64,000 nt of DNA from Cannabis sativa (lineage: Eukaryota; Streptophyta; Magnoliopsida; Rosales; Cannabaceae), in the NCBI RefSeq assembly GCF_029168945.1, contig NC_083602.1:67104600-67168599 (forward strand), in the 5' to 3' direction. Of the stretch, positions 49,143 to 59,468 are shown one piece after another. The notes beneath the pieces are model-generated. The model made no database searches, was not told where the DNA came from, and saw only the letters and a list, made by a program, of their open reading frames with translations. The position numbers were made by a program, and so were the translations under genes. The first letter of the stretch is position 1. Every line of letters begins with the position of its first letter.

Positions 49143-50221
49143 ATTTGCTCGATTTGAATGACCGTACTAGGGTTAATTACACTAGTTTAACCTAATTAAA
49201 ATCAATTAGCAACATAATTAATTTCATTTATTTTGAAATTAATTTAGAAAATCATAGTTTAAAGAATTTAATATTCTAAGCTAAACTATATGTATTTTCT
49301 TGTATTTAATTAAATATAGAATTATAACCATCTAGATTCTTTCGGAACTTATTTTAAATTTTTCATTAAATATTCCTATTTAAGTTGATATTTAGTTTAT
49401 ACATAACTAACCAACTTAAATCTGAATATCTTTTGAATTCAAAATTTTAAATTAAGTTGAGGAATTTTAGGAATTGGTTATTAAGATTCTTTAGATATTT
49501 TTTTTTAAGTTGATATTTTTTCAAATATTAACTTAAAATGGAATATCTTAGATATTTTTAGGTTAATATCTTTTTTTGAATATTTAACTTAAAATATCTA
49601 CAAAATTAAGTGGTTACAACTTAATTTTGAATTTAATTAAATCTGATTTGAAAGATATTTAAGTTGATTTTTTAGATTCTTTCTAAAACAACTTAAACAA
49701 GATATTTTCAAATTTGTTCCATTTAAAATTCAAATTTTTGAATTTAATTAATAATTGAAAATTAATTAAAGTTGATTTTTTATTTAAATCAATTTTGATT
49801 TTTAATTTTTCATTATTATATTATGGAACTTATTCGATATTTATTTGAATTTATTTTTCAAATTTAAATAATAATTGAAAATTAATTAAAGTTGATTTTA
49901 ATTAAACCAACTTTAATTTGTAATTTTTCATTATTATAATATCGAATATTATGATTATACAAAATACATATATATATTTTTTTTTAAATAATGAGCTTTT
50001 AATCAAGAGACATTCGATCTCCATTGTGGGTTTTACACCGTGTTTGTTTTAGTGAGTAATCCTCCCTAATGGAGGAACGTTCATTAGCAATTTCGCACCG
50101 TTTAACCTCGCATGATAAGTAGTTTGTAAGTGTTTTGTATGGTTCATGACCACCCTAATGGTGGCGACCATACTTGACTTGCAAGTTATGAAACAATGGT
50201 GGAAGCTCATAAGATAGAATT

Positions 50222-50360
50222 GCCTTTCGACTCTCGCCTAAACGGACAACGCCGAATTCAAATTCTTGATCGAATAAAAGGTTGCTAGAATGTTTATCAT
50301 TTTAGATGAGCTGACAACTCTATTCAATGAATGATGCTTTGACTCTCGCCTAAACGAGAC
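50222..50360 (+). promoter_or_regulatory. Twin 25-mer leader motif, element G
   Basis: Copies at 50222-50247 and 50336-50360, just before the gag start, with small indels in the first copy. Confidence 0.6.
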
Positions 50361-50511
50361 ACTGTGTCAGTTTGTTGAAATACCTTGGAAAATAAACTAT
50401 GTTAGATTTAGTATTTCTATAACATATGTAATTACTTGCTATTTTCTAAATTGTGTATGAATTTATGAGCCAAAACCTTACTTCGTTTTATTGATGTGTT
50501 GTGTTGTCATT

Positions 50512-53500
50512 ATGAATAACCCACACCCCGATCCTCTCTTAGTTACTATCTTAGCAAAAGAACTCTATAAAGGTGAAAATGCATCCCGGTAGTTGCATTA
50601 ACTCGCACCTCGTTGATGATGAATCCGAAATTCCAAAAGGCAAATCTACTGGGAATTGATTTATCAAGAGAACAATGGGTCCAACTTATCCTTAATAGTC
50701 TTCCTCCGAGTATAATGAATTTGTTATCTCTTATATGATCAACAATTCTAACTCCTCCGACATGGACAAGCTCGAAACGAATTACGAGCCCATGAACTAA
50801 CTTGATTGCAATGGGTCCCCCTGGGTTTGCAATCAACAATCGAAGGAAAAGGACTAGGTATGAAGGATCTAGCAAAACTCGCTTCTTCAAGTACAATTAT
50901 CGACATAATCTTCTATGTTCGAATTGTAATGGAAAGGGTCATCATGAAGAACGATGTCCTGTGCTTCTAAACAATTCAAACGAAGGTAATGCTTTTGTCT
51001 TTGAATCATGTGTTTTAGAGAACGACAAATCCATCCGGATTGTTGATTCGGGTCTACTAACCATGTATGTTCTTCACTCAGCTTGCTTGAAACCCGGGAA
51101 AATCTACTTCCGTGAGAGTTGGCCCAAAGTTGGCAATGGCGAATTAGTATCTATTGTCAGGAAAAGCCCGCATCAAGTTTCAACAAAGATTTTTAATTTT
51201 AGAAAATGTTTTATTTAGTCCAAACTTTAGTAGAAACTTGATTAGTGTCTCATGTTTGCAAACACAATCTTATATATTGAATTTTTCGAGTACAAATTGT
51301 TCAATTTCTCGTAATGGATTTCAAATATGTGTTGCTATAATGGAACAAGTGGCTTTATGTTTTAAGACCGAGTACTCAAATCTCACTAAATAGTGAACTT
51401 TTCAAAGGTAGCTAGACCTAGAAACCTAAAAAGAAAAGAGATTGATAATGATGATCAAACTTATCTATGGCATTTACGTTTAGGTCATATAGGCTTTGAT
51501 AGACTCAATAGGCTCACCAAAGACGGTCCATTAAAAAATGTCGTCCTAGGTGAACCGGCCAAGATGCGAGTCCCGCCTAAGGAAAAATGACTAAACGTTC
51601 TTTCTCTGCAAAGTGGAGAGCGTGCCAAAATCCCTCTAGTGGTTAGTGCATTCCGATGTCTCATGCGACCTTTGAATGTCAAAGCCCGAGGTGGTTATGA
51701 GTATTTTGTCACTTTCATTGACGATTTCTCTAGATATAGTTTTCTTTACCTAATGCAAAAGAAATCGAAACGTTTGAAAAGTTTCAAGAATTTCATGCTT
51801 TGCCCAAAAACCAATTAGGTAAATCATTAAAGATCTGCGAACCGATAGTGGTGGAGAATATATGGATATGCGCTCAAAGATCATTTAATTGAACTTGGAA
51901 TTGAATCCCAATACACCGCCCCAGCCTACTCCACAACAAAATGGAGTTGCGTAAAGAAGAAATCGCACTCTTTTGGAAATGGTTAGGTCTATGCCGAGTT
52001 ATTCTACTCTGTCTACGTCCTTCTGGGGATATGCTATACAGTTGGCAAATGACATTCTTAATGTTGTTCCATCTAAAGTAGTCCCTAAGACACCCGTCGA
52101 ACTTTGGAATGGTCGAACACCTAGTTTGCGCCATTACAGAATTTGGGGGTGCCTCGCTCATGTCTTAAGAAAGAAAGAAGGCAAACTTGAATCACGTACC
52201 GAAGTATGCATGTTTGTTGGAAATTCTAAAGAGACTAGGGTGGACCATTTTATAGTCACAAGGATAATAAAGTGTTTGTTTCTACAAATGCTACTTTCCT
52301 TGGAAGAGAACTATATTAAAGACTACAAAACCGAAAAGTAAAGTTGTTCTAGAGGAATTGCTATCGATATAAGTCCTTCCAATGTTCCGTCCTCTTCCAC
52401 TCGTGAAGAAGACGATCCCACTCCCTCGCCTGAACAACCGAGAAATCTACTACTAAAGTTTCGTTCGAAGACAACCATACCTCGTCGTAGTGGGAGAGTT
52501 TCAACAAAACCTGCTCGTTATGGCTTGGATGGTGAAATCAATATGGTCGTAGGTGACGGTATTGATGACGATCCATTAACCTATAAACAAAGTAATGGCT
52601 AGTCCGCAACGAAACGATGGTCACCGAATGGATTCGAAATGGATTCCATGAAAAAGAACAAAGTCCGGGAATATGTAGACGCACTCGACGACTATCATCC
52701 GATAGGATGCAAGTGGGTTTACAAGAAGAAAAGAGGAGCCGGAGGCGAAGTCGAAACTTTCAAAGCTGGGACTTGTAGCCAAGGTTATACCCAAAGAGAA
52801 GGCGTGGACTATGAGGAAACTTTTAGTCCCGTTGCCATGCTCAAATCCATCCGAATTCTTCTCTCCATACTGCCGCTTTCGATTATGAAATCCGGCAAAT
52901 GGATGTCAAGACCGCCTTCCTTAATGGGGTACTTGAAGAAACCATCTATATGGAGCAACCGAAGGTTATGTTCTTCCCGGGCAAGAAAAGAAAGTTTGCA
53001 AGTTAAATGTGTCTATCTATGGACTCAAGCAAGCTTCTCGCTCATGGAACAAGAGGTTTGATGAAATCATCAAAACCTACGGCTTTCTTCGTAATGAAGA
53101 TGAACCTTGTGTTTACCAACTCAAGGAACACCAAATAGTAGTATTCCCGGTCCTTTATGTTGATGACATTTTGATCATTGGAAACAATGTCAAGAAAATG
53201 ACTCACATTAAGGAATGGCTCAACACTCAATTCGATATGAAAGATTTGGGTGAAGCAACCTATGTTCTTGGTATTCGATTATAAGAAACCGAAGAACAGA
53301 TCTCTTGCTCTCTCTCAAACGACCTACGTAGACAAAGTCTTAGAGAGATTCTCCATGAGCAACACCAATGGGGCAAACATGCCTTCTAGATATGGTATTC
53401 GTCTATTCAAGGAAATCGCCACCGATCGATCCTCAAGAGATAGAGGACATGGCGAAAATTCCCTATGCCTCTCAGCTTGGAAGTCTAATGTATGCAATGT

Positions 53501-54122
53501 TATGCACTCGACTCCGACATCCGTTATGCCGTTGGAATCGTGAGCAGTATCACTAATCCGTGACAAGAACATTGGAATGCAAGTATATTCCCGAAATACT
53601 TAAAGAGTACAAGGAATCTTGTGTTAGTCTACAAGGGTGGTGCTTTAAATCCCATAGGCTACAACCGATTCGCATTTCCAGCAAGTCTTCAAGACAGAAA
53701 TCAACATCCGGGATGGTGTTTACTCTAGGGTGGAGCAGTTGGTTCGGAGAAGTGCTAAACAAACCGCAATATCGGACTCAACTATGGAAGCCGAATACAT
53801 AGCAAGAAAGCCGCAAAGAACTTGTCCGGCTAAGAAAGTTCTTCACCAAAGATAGGAGTTGTTCCCGGAATGGAAAAGCCTCTGGTACTACTCTCGTGAT
53901 AACAATGGAGCAATAGCAAACAAGAAAGAACCTCGAAGCCACAAGAGAAGCAAACACATTGAAAGGAAGTATCACATTATCGGAGAATACGTGGCAAGAG
54001 GGGACGTACTAGTTGAGAAAGTTGACACAGAGGACAACCTACCGATCCATTTACCAAAGTCTTCGCTCGTGATGTGCCTTTGAAAAGCACCGTCGAATTT
54101 AGGATTAATTGATATGTACTAA
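50512..54122 (+). pseudogene. Decayed gag-pol of element G
   Basis: It follows A closely from the truncated gag start (ATG 50512, M-N-N-P-H-P) to the end (about 54120). Seen: CCHC knuckle C-S-N-C-N-G-K-G-H-H-E-E-R-C (about 50918), protease V-D-S-G, integrase L-W-H-L-R-L-G-H (about 51467), G-V then a broken A-E-R region (about 51950), RT segments with I-G-C-K-W-V-Y-K-K-K and L-Y-V-D-D-I-L-I-I-G (about 53155), RNase H relics to 54083. At least nine short frames replace one polyprotein. Many breaks coincide with CAG or CTG in A that reads CG, CCG or CGT here, so part of the damage may not be real. Confidence 0.85.
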
Positions 54123-54140
54123 TTAGTTTTATATTAGTGC

Positions 54141-54151
54141 AAGTGGGAGTT
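54141..54151 (+). other. Polypurine tract of element G
   Basis: AAGTGGGAGTT before the 3' LTR. Confidence 0.85.
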
Positions 54152-56044
54152 TGTTAGGTTTTATGCCCTAAATAAAACTCCATTTCAATGTAATCTATTT
54201 TATTCAACATCAATAAAGAAACAACAAGTATTTTTCATTCATTTGTGTATGTTTTGGCTCACTTTATCAATTGCTTGTCTAATTGATTTATAAATTCATC
54301 TTAAACCCTTTTCACATACTTGATCATGTTTATTGTCGTCATCACATTGGAAAGTAAACATGACTATGTGAATAAAGTTTCCTAGATTTATCAGACACAG
54401 GTTTTACTGATATGATAATCTACAACAAGAGTTTACTTGTATTTGGAGAAATACTATGTTCTTTCCAGAACATCAATTGGTAAAGTAAAGCCAAAGTTGG
54501 ATGCATGGAGTATGCATCGAAGTGGACCGATATTGAACTTTGAATTAGATTTAATTAAAGTTACCGTAAAATCTATTCAAGTCCATATCGCCAAGTTGAT
54601 CCTAGATCAAATGATCTTAATCCCCGTTATGATTAGGCTCAATCTTGAAAGGCTATTCGTGTTCTTTGATTTGTTAGTTAAGCCTACTTTTTAGGTCGTG
54701 GTGATACGTACATTTTGGGAACACGGTAGTGCAATTGAGTGGGAGCGCTAGCATAAACATGGAATCTATAGCTTCTATCCGGCAAATAGTAAAGCAAAGG
54801 ATGATTTCCTTCGAGCTTGGCCAAACGAAAATAAATGGTGGAGATCTCATTTCACATAAGCCGAAATATCATTTATACTGGGTCAAGTGTTTTAAGGATA
54901 AAATACATGGTAGGGTGTTACGGTAATTTAATCCCTTTACTATGTAGATCATTCATATGTAGGATCATTGATCAAATTGGGATTATAACAATGGATAACT
55001 AATGATGTGTCTATATGGTGGAACATATAGAACATTCTATATACCGAGAGTGCAATTCTAAGTTCTATGCGTGGATTCAACGAAGAATTAATAAGTTAGT
55101 GAATTTTAGTGCTAAATTCTTGATCTACTTATTGGAAGCTCGCTATATAGACCCATGGTCCCCCCACTAGTTGAGATAATATTGCTTGTAAGACTCATGT
55201 AATTGGTTTTGATTAATCAATTATAATTCACAAATTAGACTATGTCTATTTGTGAAATTTTCACTAAGTAAGGACGAAATTGTAAAGAAAGAGTTAACAG
55301 GGGCATATTTGTTAATTGTGATACTTTGTATGGTGCAATTAATAAATATGATAAATGACAATATTATTTAATAATTATTTATAGTTATTAAATAGTTAGA
55401 ATTGGCATTTAAATGATTGAATTAGGAAATTGGCATTTTTGAGAAAATCAGATACAAAAGTGGTAAAATTGCAAAATTGCAAAAATCAAGGCCCAGTCCA
55501 CCTAGCCTAGGGCCGGCCACTTATGTTATCTTTTTTAAATGATTTTTTCATTATTTTAATGCCATATAATTCAAATCAAACCCTAGAAGGAATGCTATAA
55601 ATAGATAGTGAAGGCTTCAGGAAAATTACACTTTCTGAATCAGAAAAACCTGAGCCTCCACTCTCTTCTCTAGCCGCCACTCTCTCTCTCTTTTCTTCCT
55701 CAAAATTTCGAACCTCTCTTAGTGATTAGAGTAGTGCCCACACACATCAAGCAATACCTCAATCATAGTGAGGAAGATTGTGAAGAAAGATCAACAAGAA
55801 AGGAGATTCAAGATCAAGGATTCGCAGAAGAAGATCCGTGTTCGCATCTTGATAATACTCGCTACGTAAAGGAATCAAGGGTTAGAGATTCGAACGAAGG
55901 AGTCATTATAATTCCGCTGCACCCAATGTAAGGTTTCTTAAACTTTATATGTGTTTAATTTATCGTTTTAGAAAGTTCATATTTAGGATGTTAATAAACA
56001 TACTTGTGAGTAGATCTAAGATCCTGGTAAAATAATATCCAACA
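54152..56044 (+). repeat. 3' LTR of element G
   Basis: 1893 bp, begins TGTTAGGTTTTATGCCC and ends ATATCCAACA. It is the partner of 45953-47843. Confidence 0.92.
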
Positions 56045-56548
56045 ATAAGGCCATATAACAGACATAAACTTGAGTTTAGATCCTCACCATGTACTTTTCT
56101 TGGCTATAGTCTAAACCATAAAGGCTATAAATGCCTTGATAAAAATGGAAGACTATACATCTCTAAAGATGTTGTTTTTGAGGAATTTGTCTTTCCTTAT
56201 GAAAATTCTGCTGTCAAAAATAGCAGCACTATGTCTGAACCCAACTCTGTTGTATCTGCTATTATTCCTGTCTGTTCTCATCCCAAAACTCATTACACCA
56301 TGGCTGATTTATTTTCCAACAACACAAGGATTGATCAATCTGTTTTAAGTGACAATTCCCCACAACCTGCTGCTGTTAATAATAATGCATATGGTTCTGT
56401 TTCTCTTCCTAACAGTTGGCCATCAAGCCAACAAATTGTCTGTGATGCAGGAGAACCATCAAGAGAGCCTACTGATATTGAGCCTCCTAATGCACCAGCT
56501 GTGTGTGAGATCATTGCTCTAGCAACTCAACAAATTGAAATTGGCTAG
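56045..56548 (+). pseudogene. Integrase tail and linker, element F (after G)
   Basis: The frame cut at 45952 resumes here in register across the ATAAG duplication: R-P-Y-N, then F-L-G-Y-S (end of the copia integrase domain) and Y-I-S-K-D-V-V-F-E-E, then a Ser/Pro/Asn-rich linker of about 110 residues. It ends in TAG at 56546-56548; the same frame is open again right after it. The TAG is best read as a CAG-to-TAG change. The downstream CAA codon recalls known read-through contexts, but the full consensus is not met. Confidence 0.88.
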
Positions 56549-58324
56549 CAAGTGGCAACAGACCAGCAATCTCCTCATTCCAATCTCTCTCCAACTGGTT
56601 CATTCGAGTTGTTTCCTGCTGGGTCTCTGCCTGTGTCTCCACCAGATGTGGCTGGCTGTCCTCATGCTCCTCCTAAGCTGAACACTCATAGCATGAAGAC
56701 CAGGTCCAAGTCTGGAATCCACAAGCCCAAAGCTTACCTAGTCACAAAAGTTCCCTCAATTCTTCAAGAAGCATTGCAGCAGATTCAATGGAATAATGCA
56801 ATGGCTGATGAAGTTCTAGCCTTAACAAGGAATAAGACATATACCTTGGTTAAGTTGCCTCCTGGTAGGACAGCAATTGGTTGTAAATGGGTATATCACA
56901 TCAAAGAAAATCCTGATGGCACTGTCAATAAACTAAAGGCCAGGTTAGTTGCCAAAGGTTTTCATCAGCAGCCCGGATTTGATTTTACAGAGACATTTAG
57001 CCCTGTGGTAAAACCGGTCACAATTAGAGTGGTTTTAACACTTGCCTTGTCAAAAGGATGGAGTATCAAGCAATTAGATGTGAATAATGCCTTTCTCAAT
57101 GGAGAATTGCAAGAAGAAGTGTACATGATTCAACCACCCGGGTTTGAGATTCCTGGCCAAACTGATTTAGTTTGCAAACTTCATAAATCTCTTTATGGCC
57201 TTAAGCAAGCTCCAAGAGCTTGGTTTGACAAACTACAACACAGCCTTTTGTCTCTTGGTTTTGTTTCATCAAATTCGGATCACTCCCTGTTTATTCTTCA
57301 CAGCAATACATCTATTACCTTGGTTCTGGTATATGTAGATGATATTATTATAACAGGAAGTGATGATGCTGCTGTTGCTGATCTAATTTCCACACTCAAC
57401 TCTCAGTTTGCACTCAAAGACATGGGCGTTCTGCATTATTTCTTGGGCATTGAAGTCCAATATACTGACCAAGGACTTCATTTATGTCAAGCAAAGTATG
57501 CTCGAGATCTTCTTGTTAAAGCTCAAATGGTGGATGCAAAGCCTTCTCCAACACCAATGGTCAGTACAATCCGTTTATCAGCTTATGAGGGGGAACCTAT
57601 GGCCGATGTCCAACACTATCGATCAATAGTGGGAGCTCTACAATATCTTACTATTACAAGGCCTGAACTCTCCTTTAGTGTCAATCGTGTCTGCCAATTC
57701 ATGCAAAAGCCATTAACTACACATTGGTTGGCTGTTAAACGGATTCTTAGGTACATCAGTGGCACCACAAACTTTGGTCTTCACCTAAAAAGACCTAAGT
57801 CCTTTGATCTTGTGGCTTTTTGTGATGCCGATTGGGCATCTGACCCTGATGACCGTCGTTCAACTACTGGCTTTGCTATTTTCTTTGGGACAAACTTAAT
57901 CACTTGGAAGAGTAAAAAGCAACCAACAGTCTCACGTTCTAGTACTGAAGCAGAATATAGGAGTGTGGCAAACGTTACTGCTGAACTGTCCTGGCTACAT
58001 TACCTATTTTCTGAATTGAAAATCCAGCTTCCTCAACCTCCCACAATCTGGTGTGACAACTTAAGCACGGTATTGTTGACACAGAACCCTGTTCTTCATG
58101 CTAGAACAAAGCACATCGAACTTGACTTGTATTTTGTTCGTGAGAAGGTTCTCAACAAGATGGTTCAGATTAAACATGTTCCTGCATATGATCAAATTGC
58201 TGATGGCTTGACTATGGCGATTTCGAGTGAAAGATTCTCTATGTTCAGGAACAAACTCAACATTGAAGATGCTTCAATTAAGAGTTTGAGGGGAGGTGTT
58301 AGAGCTGATGGTTTGGACAGTTAG
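56549..58324 (+). pseudogene. Reverse transcriptase-RNase H, element F
   Basis: Same frame as 56045-56545 after one TAG. RT: I-G-C-K-W-V-Y and L-K-A-R-L-V-A-K-G-F, Q-L-D-V-N-N-A-F-L-N-G, Y-G-L-K-Q-A-P-R-A-W, Y-V-D-D at about 57332-57343. RNase H: F-C-D-A-D-W, S-S-T-E-A-E-Y, W-C-D-N-L, A-D-G-L-T. All catalytic residues look intact. The frame runs through the polypurine tract and stops inside the 3' LTR at 58322-58324, so the encoded protein takes its last nine residues from the LTR. Confidence 0.92.
58285..58296 (+). other. Polypurine tract of element F
   Basis: TTTGAGGGGAGG next to the 3' LTR; it is also coding. Confidence 0.85.
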
Positions 58325-58561
58325 TTTGTTATTACTGTTATGAGCTGTCAAGTTAGTTACTTAACTAACTGATTGGTTGTTATGAGTTGTTATACTCCTT
58401 TAGTCACGTGTCTATTGTTTGATCATTGTATAAATACTCTTCCATATGCAATTCAATAAACTGACTCTTTCTTCATCTTTGGCTCTCTCTTTCTCTGGTT
58501 TCTTTCTCTCTGTTTTGTTCTTGCTTTTCTCTATGTTCAGCTATGGCTAGGAGGTTTAACA
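58297..58561 (+). repeat. 3' LTR of element F
   Basis: 265 bp; it differs from the 5' LTR at five sites, all in the part matching 43448-43488. It points toward the host gene 0.9 kb downstream. Confidence 0.93.
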
Positions 58562-58566
58562 CACAA
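58562..58566. repeat. Target site duplication of F, right copy
   Basis: CACAA, identical to 43285-43289. Confidence 0.9.
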
Positions 58567-59352
58567 TGACATGATATTGCTTTTAGATAAATATGATTGG
58601 CTTAAAAAAATTGTTACGTTAGGAATCAGTGTAATTTGATGTTGCACATATGATTAATTTTATTTTTTTTCTCTAACAAAGAAAAACTGATTTGTTAAGT
58701 AATTTAAACCTATTATTACAATTACATTAGGAATTAGATTTTCATCAAATCTTACGAGTTATGACAATAATGCATATTATGAACGGACTATACAATATAC
58801 ACGGGACATTAAGAACGAACGACACCGTTTTTGAAACAAGCAGATTATAATGCGGAGGAAACGAGTGTTGAGCGAAGAATAAGAAAAGAACAAGTTAGTT
58901 TAAGCATAATCAACAAAAGATATAAAGGTGTTGTGTTGCTTTTTTTTTCGGTTACTTTATGCATGATTCTTTCAGTGTTTTGTTCTTATTAAAAGTGAGT
59001 ATAAAAAATACAATATAATATATAATATAATGTAGATATATAAAGAAGATAATAAAAGAAAAAGAAGAGGTTCTTGTTTTGAAGGACAAGAATACAAAGT
59101 AAAACGAAGTTGGTGTAGTTGTAGTTGATCATATTCATATATGATACATATATATGGTCATTAAATGTTAGAGATAGGGACTTGTTTCAGATGTATGGCA
59201 TCGTTGGCATTCTACTGACCATATAATTTCTCACATGAATACCATTTTTTGTCACCGATGTCCTCATCTGTTCACTTCATGTTGTCATTTTTGGACCAAA
59301 TCCTGCAAAACACAAATGTTGTCATATTAACGTAATATCATTGTCCAAGTCC
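58567..59352. other. Upstream region of the F-box gene
   Basis: AT-rich, no open frame of note. It contains microsatellite-like ATATAATATA near 59010-59040. It is all that is left between element F and the core promoter of the gene, so upstream control sequence may have been moved away by F. Confidence 0.55.
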
Positions 59353-59360
59353 TATATAAA
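59353..59360 (+). promoter_or_regulatory. TATA box of the F-box gene
   Basis: TATATAAA, 109 bases before the chosen ATG, in a C-containing context typical of plant promoters (CCTATATAAAC). Confidence 0.6.
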
Positions 59361-59468
59361 CGGTTTACCCCTATTCCAATACCAATAATCACATCCAACA
59401 ACATTTTCTTCCTCATTATAAAACAAATTCAAAGTGAACTTGTAAAAGGAAAAAAAAGAGTGAAAATC

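Larger units (their letters stand above)
47863..50511 (+). other. Long untranslated leader of element G
   Basis: About 2.65 kb, AT-rich, no gene. Short GC patch with GCGATCGC (48135-48142) and CTGT-CCGT-ACAG (48147-48158) as in E; stem-loop island 49051-49142; hairpin block near 50060; twin motif 50222-50360. Confidence 0.72.
45953..56044 (+). mobile_element. Copia element G, nested in F integrase
   Basis: Plus-strand long-LTR element of 10.1 kb: 5' LTR 45953-47843, primer site, leader 47863-50511, decayed gag-pol 50512-54122, polypurine tract, 3' LTR 54152-56044, ATAAG on both sides. It belongs with A in gag-pol and leader. It carries unusually many small differences at CAG and CTG sites, including between its own two LTRs, which I suspect are sequence errors. 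Confidence 0.92.
43290..58561 (+). mobile_element. Copia element F (Ale/Retrofit-like), interrupted by G
   Basis: Plus-strand Ty1/copia element with 265-bp LTRs (43290-43554, 58297-58561), TATCAGAGC primer site, one long gag-pol frame and polypurine tract, flanked by CACAA. Without G it is about 5.2 kb. RT wording (Q-L-D-V-N-N-A-F-L-N-G, Y-G-L-K-Q-A-P-R-A-W) resembles Ale/Retrofit/Hopscotch lineages. The LTRs differ at 5 of 265 sites. The only other coding defect I find is one in-frame TAG at 56546, so F was close to intact when G landed. Confidence 0.92.
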
